Shown here in pieces: positions 32,780-41,260 of a DNA stretch of 64,000 nucleotides. Source of the stretch: Promethearchaeota archaeon (GTDB lineage: Archaea > Asgardarchaeota > Lokiarchaeia > Sigynarchaeales > SOKP01); contig JABXKC010000014.1 in NCBI GenBank assembly GCA_013375495.1, positions 1 to 64,000 on the forward strand. Direction: 5' to 3'. The translations under genes and the position numbers were made by a program. Position 1 is the stretch's first letter; each line of letters starts with the position of its first letter. Below the pieces are notes generated by a model that worked only from the letters and a program-made list of their open reading frames with translations, had not been told where the DNA came from and did not search any database.

Positions 32780-34072
32780 TTATTTTATATCATTTAAATT
32801 TGGATTTTTCAAACTATACTTGCTAAGTCCAATAAATACTAGTATAAGAAAAATAGTCGTTGCAAAATTAAAAGGGAAAAAAGGTTCAGTAAGGAGAAAC
32901 AGCGCCATAAATGCGATATCAAAAAAGCTAAAGAAAATTATACCTGGTTTGATATATTTTCGAGAAATTTTTGAATTTCGTGGTAGGTCAAATAATATAA
33001 TGATTAACAATGGAGTTAAAATTAATAGATGATGATTCCAAGAATCAAAATATGTTAGCAACATTATCAAGATGCCAAATACATATCCGTAAATAACTGA
33101 ATTGCGAGTAACTCGGCGAAAAATAAATATAAAGAAACCTATGCCTCCAAAAATAAGGAAAATGGGAAGGAATATGTATAACTGATATTGAACTAGTAAA
33201 CTTGCAGGAATTTCAATGAAAAATAAGAAATTTGTAAACAATTTTGTTATACTAAATGAAAAATTGATTAAAGTATTTGCTTCTCCTGTAATATTTAATG
33301 CAGTAAAATCTTGCCATAATGTAGGATATATTATAAATATGATACCGTTAATCGCTAATGGAAGTATTATACCAATAAGCCTGACGATGCTGCATTTGAG
33401 TTTAAATTTAAACTTTTTTTCATCATAACTATAATGACTTAAAATAAGAAAGGGAAACATAAATATCGTAATAGGTTTGAAAATTCCGGCAACACCTAAT
33501 ATTAGGCTCGCCAAAAACTGCATTTTTATTTGTTTATACTTTAATAACAAATAAAGGGAAAAGACTGTAAAAAATGTAAGATATAAATTTATTTGACCAA
33601 GAAAATAACTAAACAACTGAGGAATACTCAATAAAAATATACAAATATAGAATATAACTCGATCATCATTATCTTCATGGTCTTCTCGGCGTATTAACAT
33701 AATGACCTTATAGAGATAAACAATGATTATAACATTCAGAATAAAATTAATTGAATTAAAGATTATAAATCCCAAATCAAATCCCATCAAGTAAAAAGGA
33801 ATAAAATATAAAGCAGCTAAGGGAAAATACCTAAATGGCCAAGTATAATTATCAGGATTGTACAATTCCATGAAATCATTAAGGGCAATTTCACCTGCTC
33901 TATAATATGCCAAAAAGTCATTTTGACTTCGGAAAAAAACTAGAGTTAGAATTGTAGAAAGAACAAAATAGAGAAAGTGAATAATAATAGTGTATTTAAA
34001 TATCGGTTTACTCCAAAAGGTTTTCAATTTTTGCTTAATATACTTTAATAGGTTTTGATCGCTCATTGACAT
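32780..34072 (-). CDS. Polyprenol-phosphate-dependent mannosyltransferase-like membrane protein (GT87)
   Basis: A 430-residue polytopic protein with about ten hydrophobic helices. The first extracytoplasmic loop has the GT87 (DUF2029) pattern: FLAYYRAGEIAL with the catalytic-type Asp in NDFLAYY, then LYNPDNYTWPFRYFPLAALYF. Family role: transfer of mannose or another sugar from a polyprenyl-phosphate donor at the membrane. It is the second gene after a cytosolic GT4 glycosyltransferase (gap about 46 bases), so the two may build a glycolipid or surface glycan together. Confidence 0.85.
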   Translation of the reverse strand: MSMSDQNLLKYIKQKLKTFWSKPIFKYTIIIHFLYFVLSTILTLVFFRSQNDFLAYYRAGEIALNDFMELYNPDNYTWPFRYFPLAALYFIPFYLMGFDLGFIIFNSINFILNVIIIVYLYKVIMLIRREDHEDNDDRVIFYICIFLLSIPQLFSYFLGQINLYLTFFTVFSLYLLLKYKQIKMQFLASLILGVAGIFKPITIFMFPFLILSHYSYDEKKFKFKLKCSIVRLIGIILPLAINGIIFIIYPTLWQDFTALNITGEANTLINFSFSITKLFTNFLFFIEIPASLLVQYQLYIFLPIFLIFGGIGFFIFIFRRVTRNSVIYGYVFGILIMLLTYFDSWNHHLLILTPLLIIILFDLPRNSKISRKYIKPGIIFFSFFDIAFMALFLLTEPFFPFNFATTIFLILVFIGLSKYSLKNPNLNDIK

Positions 34073-34118
34073 GATTTTTTTTCATTCATTCTAATTTCTA
34101 CAAAATTATACATAGTGT

Positions 34119-35210
34119 TTATTTATTTCGCTTATGATCCCATATTTTTTTTACTTTAATTGCCTTAATATACAATTTCTCGATTTTTTCGCCAATTTTT
34201 TCAAAATCATGTAATTTCACAGCATCTTTATAGGCGTTTTCAACGATATTTTTTTTAAAATTTGAATTTGAGACGATCTTGTTAATTCCTTCAATGAATT
34301 CTGCTAAATTTTTAGCTTTGTAACAGGAATATTCATGAACAATCCAATCAAATGCGGATAAATCTCTCGCTACAACAGGTAATTTGCAAATTGCTGCTTC
34401 TATTAAAGGAATTCCCTGATTTTCAACCCAAGATGTATTTAATAATAAATCAGCACCATAATATGCCTCTCTAATATCATTATAGAATCCTGTAAATATC
34501 ACATTATCAATTTTTGTTATCTCATCAATTTCAGGGTTTTTACTTATTGGTCCAACCCAAACAAAGTAATATTCTGGAAATTTCGAAGCTATCTCCCCAA
34601 ATACTTTAACACCCTTCTTCTTCCAGCTTAAACCCACATTTATAATAACTACCGCATCTTCAGGTATATCATATTTTTGAGAAAGAAATCTTCTAAAATT
34701 GACCCTGTATTTTTTATTTTCCTTAAAATCTTCAATACGAATTCCATTGCTCACAACATATATAGGATAAGTCATAGAAGTTTGAATCTTTATTATACAC
34801 TCCTTAGAAAATTCACTTGGTGTAATTAATAAATGTGCTTGACTATACAAAAGTTTTAGCCAGAATTTAAAAACTTTGTCAAAAATTGGTTTATCGGGTA
34901 CAAAATTTCCCGCTAAGTCTTCAACTGTTGTATGACCATGAATTACTACAGCAGCTCTTCGTTTGTATTTTTTCTTAAACTTACTAATTTGAAAAAGTGT
35001 AATTGGATCGAATGTGGAAGCAGCAATGATGTCGACTTCTCCTTTCTGCGCCCATATGGGTTTTACTTCTTTATTTAATACCCAGATTTTATGTCCTTTT
35101 TGACGAAGATCATGTATTACATCATTTGTATTTGTTTCAATCCCACCAATCGTCTTTAGGCTCGTTAATTGTTTATAAAGTTTAAAATTTTCAATAAAAA
35201 GAATGTTCAT
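34119..35210 (-). CDS. Glycosyltransferase, GT4 family
   Basis: A two-domain GT-B fold. The N-terminus has IGGIETNTNDVIHDLRQKGH, a usual acceptor-domain start. The C-terminal donor domain carries VSNGIRIEDFK, then VWVGP, DNVIFTGFYND and SWVENQGIPLIEAAICKLPVVA, with the E-x7-E type glutamates of GT4 enzymes. Length 363 is typical. It acts in the cytosol on a nucleotide-sugar donor. It is the first gene of the pair with the GT87 membrane enzyme. A GC-rich hairpin lies about 90 bases upstream. Confidence 0.92.
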   Translation of the reverse strand: MNILFIENFKLYKQLTSLKTIGGIETNTNDVIHDLRQKGHKIWVLNKEVKPIWAQKGEVDIIAASTFDPITLFQISKFKKKYKRRAAVVIHGHTTVEDLAGNFVPDKPIFDKVFKFWLKLLYSQAHLLITPSEFSKECIIKIQTSMTYPIYVVSNGIRIEDFKENKKYRVNFRRFLSQKYDIPEDAVVIINVGLSWKKKGVKVFGEIASKFPEYYFVWVGPISKNPEIDEITKIDNVIFTGFYNDIREAYYGADLLLNTSWVENQGIPLIEAAICKLPVVARDLSAFDWIVHEYSCYKAKNLAEFIEGINKIVSNSNFKKNIVENAYKDAVKLHDFEKIGEKIEKLYIKAIKVKKIWDHKRNK

Positions 35211-35296
35211 ATCTTTCAGTACAATTAATTAGAAAAAAAATTAACTGATTCCATGCAATTAATTCTATGATTCCCTTTGATTGTCACTTAAAATCA

Positions 35297-35348
35297 GGGT
35301 AAACTTAGAAACTACCACAAGGAGGTGGTGGCGGCATACGTATTACCC
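35297..35348. promoter_or_regulatory. Nested inverted repeats in divergent intergenic region
   Basis: GGGTAA (35297-35302) pairs with TTACCC (35343-35348). Within it CTACCAC (35312-35318) can pair with GTGGTGG (35325-35331, one G-T), leaving a 6-base loop AAGGAG. The element is much richer in G/C than its surroundings. It sits between the divergent glycosyltransferase and membrane-protein genes. It could be an RNA element or a protein-binding site. Confidence 0.35.
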
Positions 35349-35486
35349 GATTTTACTTTTCTCCACAAATTTTTTATTACAACTAATATAATAATAGATG
35401 TGAGTAATATTAGCAACTAAGGAATTGGATTAAAAATTTTAGTTTTGTTTTTTGTGACTTTGAAAAAATCTAGATGGTAAATTCTC

Positions 35487-36377
35487 ATGGAACTAAGTAT
35501 CTATTGGATTGGAATGCTATTGGCAATATTAGGGGGATGTTCACATTATTTGGGATTAATCCTTGAGAAGCATGTCATTAACAAAATGCCAAAGGAAGTA
35601 AAATTAATGAAGTCTATTATTAAAGAACCATTATGGCTTTTCGCAATATTCATTAGGTTTGGTACTGGTTCAATATTATTTATTTTTGCGCAAATAATAA
35701 TCGGGCCTGCAATAACTCCCGGTTTGATGGCATCCGGGCTAATTATTTTAGCTATTGGATCCATTAAAATTCTCGGTGAAAAACTTAATTACATGGAAAT
35801 TGTTGCTATTTTCATAATGATTATAGCTGTAACGTTCATTGGTCTTAGTGGATTCTCTATCGAAATAAGTGAAGAAAATTTGTTGAATCCCAATTTTTTA
35901 ATCAGAATATCTCTATCAACCGGTATACTAGGTTTAATTGCAATAGTTTTTCAAATACTTCAGGGGAAAATTCCACATTTAAAAGCAGTTTTATTAGCGT
36001 TGATATCTGGCTTAATGTTATCATTGAATAATTTTTGGATAACTCCCTTCATATGGTCGTTAGGCAATATGTTTGGGGGATATTTTAACATCGAAGCATT
36101 TCTTCTATTTATCGTATCTTCAGTGCTTCTAATAATAGCAAACATTTTAGGTGTTATCAAAATGTCACAAGGTTTTAGAAGTGGTAGGGCAAGCTTCCTT
36201 GCTACGATTCAGAATGTTCCAGTACAATTAACTCCCTCAATTCTCTATTTCTTTGTGTTTATGATGATACCTTCAAGAATAATGCCTATTCTTTTTTTTA
36301 TCCTTGGAGTCGCTCTTATTATTTCAAGTTCTTTTATCTTAGAAAAGAGACAAACTCAAATTGAACAAATAAGCTAA
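35487..36377 (+). CDS. Membrane transporter, DMT/NIPA-like
   Basis: A 296-residue protein with nine or ten hydrophobic helices, in the internally repeated pattern of drug/metabolite transporters. The start MLLAILGGCSHYLGLILEKHV and the segment PLWLFAIFIRFGTGSILFIFAQ resemble the NIPA/DUF803 magnesium-transporter branch. A short LGEKLNYMEIVAI loop is typical of the DMT repeat joint. Substrate unknown. It stands alone with its own leader. Confidence 0.65.
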   Translation: MELSIYWIGMLLAILGGCSHYLGLILEKHVINKMPKEVKLMKSIIKEPLWLFAIFIRFGTGSILFIFAQIIIGPAITPGLMASGLIILAIGSIKILGEKLNYMEIVAIFIMIIAVTFIGLSGFSIEISEENLLNPNFLIRISLSTGILGLIAIVFQILQGKIPHLKAVLLALISGLMLSLNNFWITPFIWSLGNMFGGYFNIEAFLLFIVSSVLLIIANILGVIKMSQGFRSGRASFLATIQNVPVQLTPSILYFFVFMMIPSRIMPILFFILGVALIISSSFILEKRQTQIEQIS

Positions 36378-36482
36378 TTTTTTCTTTAGAAATGAAAGGC
36401 CCATTACCATTAAATTTTTTAAATTCGAAAAAATAGTTACTACTAAAACACATAATTTGTGAATCAAAGAGGTTTTTAAAGA

Positions 36483-37376
36483 ATGAAAGTATTACAAACT
36501 CCGGAAGAAAGGTTTGAAAACATTCCTGATTTTCCATATGAACCTCATTATTTAGAGATTGATGGGATTAGGATACATTACTTAGACGAAGGACCAAAGA
36601 ACCAAGAATGTGTGCTACTCATGCATGGCGAACCTTCTTGGTGCTTTTTATATAGGCATATGATTCTTATTATTAGTGAAGCAGGTTTCAGAACAGTTGC
36701 TCCAGATTTAGTTGGTTTTGGAAAATCAGATAAACCTACTAAACAAACTGATCACACCTATCAAAAACATGTTGAATGGATGACAAAATGGATGGTTCAG
36801 CTTGATCTGAATAAAATTACGCTTTTTTGTCAAGATTGGGGATCATTAATCGGACTTAGAATGGCAATCGAAAATCAGGAAAGATTCGATCGTATTATGT
36901 TGTCAAATGGAGGCTTGCCTACAGGAGTAGGAATGGTAAGTAATGCTTTTCAAAAATGGCGTGAATTTTCAAGATCTTCAAAAGAATTTGATATTGGAAG
37001 GATTGTTCAAAATGGTACCACAAACGAATTATCAGCAGAAGTTTTGAAAGGATATAACGCTCCATTTCCAGATGATTCTTATAAAGCTGGAGCTCGAATC
37101 ATGCCTTCTTTAGTACCTATTAGCCGTGATGATCCCGAACATAGAGCGAATAAAAAAGCTGTCAAAATGTTTAGAGAATGGAATAAACCGTTTATAACTG
37201 CTTTTTCGGATAGTGACCCCATAACTCGAGGTGGAGATAGATTATGGCAGGAGCATGTACTTGGTGCGAAAGGCCAACCACACACGACTATCAATGGAGC
37301 GGGACATTTTGTTCAAGAAGATAAAGGACCTGAATTAGCTAATCTTATTATAACATTTATAAAAAATAATCCCTAA
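36483..37376 (+). CDS. Alpha/beta hydrolase, haloalkane dehalogenase-like
   Basis: The nucleophile elbow reads CQDWGS, with Asp in place of the usual Ser, and is preceded by the HGEPSW oxyanion segment. In haloalkane dehalogenases of the DhlA type these two tryptophans bind the halide. The catalytic His is in GAGHFVQ, and an acid is available in FSDSDPITRG. The cap region lies between residues about 150 and 220. Length 297 is close to the 300-310 of DhlA-type enzymes. Expected reaction: hydrolytic removal of halide from a haloalkane. The natural substrate in an anaerobic archaeon is unknown. Confidence 0.88.
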   Translation: MKVLQTPEERFENIPDFPYEPHYLEIDGIRIHYLDEGPKNQECVLLMHGEPSWCFLYRHMILIISEAGFRTVAPDLVGFGKSDKPTKQTDHTYQKHVEWMTKWMVQLDLNKITLFCQDWGSLIGLRMAIENQERFDRIMLSNGGLPTGVGMVSNAFQKWREFSRSSKEFDIGRIVQNGTTNELSAEVLKGYNAPFPDDSYKAGARIMPSLVPISRDDPEHRANKKAVKMFREWNKPFITAFSDSDPITRGGDRLWQEHVLGAKGQPHTTINGAGHFVQEDKGPELANLIITFIKNNP

Positions 37377-37530
37377 TCTCATCATAATCTAACAGAAATG
37401 CTTTTTTCTAGTTCCGATTTATAAAGATTGGGAAAACTATAATAAGCCAAACAATCTAAATAATTTATTATATACCTATCTAATTGGTTAAAAATTTGTT
37501 TGAATAAAACAGAAGGAGTAGCAGATTTAA

Positions 37531-38790
37531 ATGGATGTAGATCAAGTTTATTTGAAAATCGCTAATACTAAATTAATAAGCTTCAAGAAGCTAAAAGATG
37601 GCAGAATTATAGGCACGGGTATTTTAAATCCTCTTCTTGAAAAAGTACGCCTATTTATTATGCTCTATCTACAAGCGAACTTTTACAGGAATTATAACAC
37701 TCTTGGAAGATATAAAGGAAAAATGGTTGCAAACACTTTTGCACCTCCTGTTGGAAGCCGACCTCAACTCCGAGCGTTTAAGGGCCTTATTAAATCTCAC
37801 TTACTACCACGACCTTCACCTCTTGCAATGACTTTCGCAGTAACATATCGATGTATGGCTAATTGTGTTCATTGCAGCGCTGGGAAGCATTTCAAAGAAG
37901 GCGTAGAGGAACTCACCACAGTAGAGGCTAAAAAACTTATTGACGATGCCCAAAAACTAGGGGTAACAATAATTGCTTTCACGGGTGGAGAACCCTTAAT
38001 GCGGGATGATCTTTTCGAGTTAATTTCGCATGTAAACAAGAAAAAAGCAATGCCCATTATGTTCACTAATGGATTATTACTCACAGATGAAAATGTGCAA
38101 AAATTAGTGGATGCAGGACTTTACTCAATCTTTGTAAGTATAGATAGTCCAATTCCAGAGGAACACGATAATCTGAGAGGCATTCCGGGCCTCTTTGAAA
38201 CTGCTATCAATGGTATTCAGAAGTTGAAATCAAAAGGAGTGTTAGTTGGTCTTTCTTCCTATGCGACCCGCTCTGCTACTGAAAAAGGGATGTATAAGAA
38301 ATTGCACGAACTAGGAAAAAAATTAAGAGTTCATAACATAATTCTTTTTGATGGTGTACCTACGGGCAATATGCTAAAAAATACGAGTGAACTTTTAACG
38401 CAGGAACTGCAAGAAGAGATTTATACTTACTCCTCTAAAATATTTAAACAAAAAGTCGTACCTCCTCTCTCATCTCAATCGTGGCAAAACTCTGTAGAAG
38501 GTAATTTATCAGGCATAGGGTGTCTTGCAGCAAATATCCAATATTATGCATCTGCTTATGGAGATATTGCTCCATGTGATTTTACACCAATTTCTTTTGG
38601 CAATATCAGAGACTCGCCTTTAAAGAAGATTTGGAAATCGATGGTGTGCCATCCAGCGTTTGATCACCGAAGCACATTCTGTCGAATGCAGAACTCTGAT
38701 TTCCGGCACTTCTATATCGATCCGATCCCTAATGATGCCAAACTCCCTTATCCGATAGAAAAACTTCCCCGCGTAGATTATAGGAAGTAG
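37531..38790 (+). CDS. Radical SAM/SPASM domain protein
   Basis: The core begins with FAVTYRCMANCVHCSAG, containing C-x3-C-x2-C, followed by the SAM-binding FTGGEPLMRDD and the later MFTNGLLLTD and IFVSIDSP. The C-terminal SPASM-like region has CLAANIQYYASAYGDIAPC and FGNIRDSPLKKIW, with cysteines for an auxiliary cluster. About 100 residues precede the barrel. Family members modify peptides, make haem or install cofactors; the substrate is not evident. It is monocistronic. GAAGGAG lies 16 bases before the ATG. Confidence 0.88.
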   Translation: MDVDQVYLKIANTKLISFKKLKDGRIIGTGILNPLLEKVRLFIMLYLQANFYRNYNTLGRYKGKMVANTFAPPVGSRPQLRAFKGLIKSHLLPRPSPLAMTFAVTYRCMANCVHCSAGKHFKEGVEELTTVEAKKLIDDAQKLGVTIIAFTGGEPLMRDDLFELISHVNKKKAMPIMFTNGLLLTDENVQKLVDAGLYSIFVSIDSPIPEEHDNLRGIPGLFETAINGIQKLKSKGVLVGLSSYATRSATEKGMYKKLHELGKKLRVHNIILFDGVPTGNMLKNTSELLTQELQEEIYTYSSKIFKQKVVPPLSSQSWQNSVEGNLSGIGCLAANIQYYASAYGDIAPCDFTPISFGNIRDSPLKKIWKSMVCHPAFDHRSTFCRMQNSDFRHFYIDPIPNDAKLPYPIEKLPRVDYRK

Positions 38791-39173
38791 TAAAAATATG
38801 AATTGAAGTTACCCTAAAATTTTTGAGTCTTTTCTTTTAATTTAGTGATAAGTTTTAACCCCAAAAGTGGAGTATAAGCGTCTAATATGGATTCTGCAAT
38901 CTTTATCATCAATTTCACCAATTTAACTTTTAAGTAATACTTATTGCTGTTTTGAATAAAAAGTTTAATAATGGACTCTTTTATCTTAATTCTAAAAATT
39001 AAATTATGGTTAGTACGTTTTTTTATCACGCATTTTTTATTTTGGACTTTTGACATTTTAGGATAAGATTTAAAAGATTACGTCTCATATTTTTTCTCCG
39101 ATTTACTTATTTGTAAGTTTGATAAATTTATGAAAACCAAAAAAAGAGAAACTTCAAAAAAGTAAAAATATAC
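38791..39173. other. 383-base region between radical SAM and binding-protein genes
   Basis: Holds only the doubtful small minus-strand frame at 38814-39056. The last 110 bases (from about 39060) are the upstream region of the solute-binding-protein gene, with TTTGATAAATTTATG as a possible promoter. Nothing else stands out. Confidence 0.4.
38814..39056 (-). CDS. Possible small basic amphipathic protein
   Basis: An 80-residue open frame with alternating basic and hydrophobic residues (KESIIKLFIQ, KLVKLMIKIAESILDAY), able to form amphipathic helices. There is no ribosome-binding site upstream of its ATG and no family I recognise. It could be a chance frame in AT-rich DNA. Confidence 0.25.
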   Translation of the reverse strand: MSKVQNKKCVIKKRTNHNLIFRIKIKESIIKLFIQNSNKYYLKVKLVKLMIKIAESILDAYTPLLGLKLITKLKEKTQKF

Positions 39174-40922
39174 ATGACAAAATATAACAAAAAAGCACTT
39201 TTTGTGCTTACTAGTCTCGTTTTGTTAATAACGCCAACATTTTTTTCCTTTCCTATAAAGCTACATTCAAAACCAGTAAGTTCGCAAGCAATTAGTTTAA
39301 CTATTTATGTTACTGATCAACAAATGCCTGGAGTCGTAAATGTCACTGACGATTTTCTAGCCTCTCCACTGGGCTCAGGAGTAACCTCTGTTACCGTTGT
39401 ATCTACTGGTATTAGTTCTAATGAACGATTAGCTTTCTTACAGACTCTAATGACAGGTGGAACCGCTACTTCAGCTGTGATTGGATTGGATGTAGTTTGG
39501 ACCGCTATATTTGCTGATAATGGTTGGATTATTAATCTTGACCCGTATTTAGATCCCAATGAAATGGACGATTACGTGGCTGGACTCGTTGATGCCGGAA
39601 TCTGGAATGGTCACTTATATGCGTATCCATATTTCAATTCTTTAGGTGCATTGTTCTATAGAACTGATTTGTTAGATTTGCACATGTCTGGTTGGACAGA
39701 AGCCGATTTTGATACGTGGGAGGAATTAAATGCAACAGCAAATTATATTCTTAACAATGAAAGTGGCTTATTGACAACTGCTGATGCCGATTTAGTTGGG
39801 TACGTAGGACAATTCGATGCTTATGAAGGTGGTGTAATTAACTTCTTTGAATGGGTGGGAAGCAACGGAGTTCTTGATGCAATAACTAGTACTGGAGAGG
39901 TAAATGTCAATACTCAAGATGTAAATGATGCACTGACATTCGTGAAAGCGTTGATAGCACCTCAATATACTGGGGTACAAGGTAATGACTATATTATTCC
40001 CCGCTATGGTCTTGTTCATGACGAAGGATCATCAGTGAGTAAATGGTTAAATAATGAATCGATATTTATGAGACAATGGCCATTCGCGTATGGCTTATCA
40101 GAAGATAATAACATGGACTTTGGTCTAAGCCCATTACCTCATTTTGCTAATGCAACAAGTTATAGAACTTCAGTAGTAGGAGGTGCTCTTTTGGCAATTC
40201 CAACGACAACAACAGGTACTGCAAGAGAAGCTGCTGTTAATCTTACTAAGTTTCTTGGAGATTCAGTAGCTCAGGAAGCAGAACTTACAGAAGTTTCAAA
40301 CTTTCCGGCTTTATCATCAGTTTATGCTAGTCCTCCTTCTGGATTTGAGTGGATTCAAAATTGGACAGATCAATTACCTTTGACGCTTTCCAGACCTGTA
40401 CATCAAGACTATCCTCTTATTTCAGATGTGATAGCTGATTATTTCAACGATTTATTAAGCTGTCAAAAGAGTGTTGATGAAGCACTATTCGATATGGAAA
40501 GAGATATTAAGGCAATAATAAATGTGCCACCCGGTAGTTTTGAACTATCTACAAATGCGGGAACTCCTGATGATGATGGCATATTTAATTTGATGTGGAC
40601 AAACGCGGATGGAGCTCTTAATTACTCTGTATACGATTATTTAAATTATATTACTGAAATTAACGGTAGTTTAACACTTTTAATGGAAGAAACAACCGAT
40701 CTTTCGCTTCCTTTAAGTGGATACACAGACGGAACATATTACTTTATAGTAGTTGCGTACAACGATTATGGAAATATATTATCAAATTGTATTGAAGTAA
40801 TTGTACAATTACCTTCAGAACCACAAGAACCAGTGATTTCAGGATATGACACCTTCCTCTTAATAGTAGTTATTGGTACAGTTTTGATTATTATTGTTAA
40901 AAAGCGTCGTAAAACTAATTGA
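39174..40922 (+). CDS. Membrane-anchored extracellular sugar-binding protein (family 1 SBP-like)
   Basis: The N-terminus is a signal peptide (KKALFVLTSLVLLITPTFF, residues 6-24). The body has the lobe pattern of family 1 extracellular solute-binding proteins: ERLAFLQTLMTGG, VVWTAIFADNGWIINLDPYL, ALFYRTDLL, then MRQWPFAY and VGGALLAIPTTT. From about residue 450 a beta-rich domain of fibronectin type appears, then a proline-containing spacer and a C-terminal transmembrane helix (TFLLIVVIGTVLIIIVKKRR). The protein would be held at the outer membrane face. No ABC permease or ATPase gene lies in the window around it, which is unusual. The sugar isomerase-like gene follows. Confidence 0.85.
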   Translation: MTKYNKKALFVLTSLVLLITPTFFSFPIKLHSKPVSSQAISLTIYVTDQQMPGVVNVTDDFLASPLGSGVTSVTVVSTGISSNERLAFLQTLMTGGTATSAVIGLDVVWTAIFADNGWIINLDPYLDPNEMDDYVAGLVDAGIWNGHLYAYPYFNSLGALFYRTDLLDLHMSGWTEADFDTWEELNATANYILNNESGLLTTADADLVGYVGQFDAYEGGVINFFEWVGSNGVLDAITSTGEVNVNTQDVNDALTFVKALIAPQYTGVQGNDYIIPRYGLVHDEGSSVSKWLNNESIFMRQWPFAYGLSEDNNMDFGLSPLPHFANATSYRTSVVGGALLAIPTTTTGTAREAAVNLTKFLGDSVAQEAELTEVSNFPALSSVYASPPSGFEWIQNWTDQLPLTLSRPVHQDYPLISDVIADYFNDLLSCQKSVDEALFDMERDIKAIINVPPGSFELSTNAGTPDDDGIFNLMWTNADGALNYSVYDYLNYITEINGSLTLLMEETTDLSLPLSGYTDGTYYFIVVAYNDYGNILSNCIEVIVQLPSEPQEPVISGYDTFLLIVVIGTVLIIIVKKRRKTN

Positions 40923-41260
40923 ATTGCAATTAGCTATTTTATACTATTTAAAATGATTATTTTTAAACAAAAAATGCAAATCTATTCATATATTTCTTAT
41001 TAACAAAATAGCGAATCTTTAATTTTATTGTTCACATTCAATAAAAAGGGTGTTTGGAGATATGAACCAAAAACAACTTTACTACACTTAAACTATCTTA
41101 TTAAAAAAATAAACAATATAAAGCAGGAGATAGACCCTGGGAAAAGTATTTCCTATACTGTCTATAATAATTTATAATCTTTTTATTTTTTTAGAAAAAA
41201 ATTAAATCAGGAAGAGAATTTACTTATTTAATTTAAAATTACCTTAAGAAGTTTTAAATA
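40923..41260. other. 338-base intergenic region before the sugar isomerase gene
   Basis: No open frame of note. A weak nested inverted repeat lies at 41130-41165 (ATAGAC and GTCTAT, with AGTAT/ATACT inside), about 95 bases before the start of the isomerase gene; it could be an operator or transcript hairpin. The remainder is AT-rich. Confidence 0.35.

Noticed and set aside
37531..38790. Anaerobic sulfatase-maturing enzyme for the sulfatase at the left edge
   Set aside because: The SPASM radical SAM protein lacks the recognisable anSME cysteine pattern as far as I can read, and is 36 kb away.
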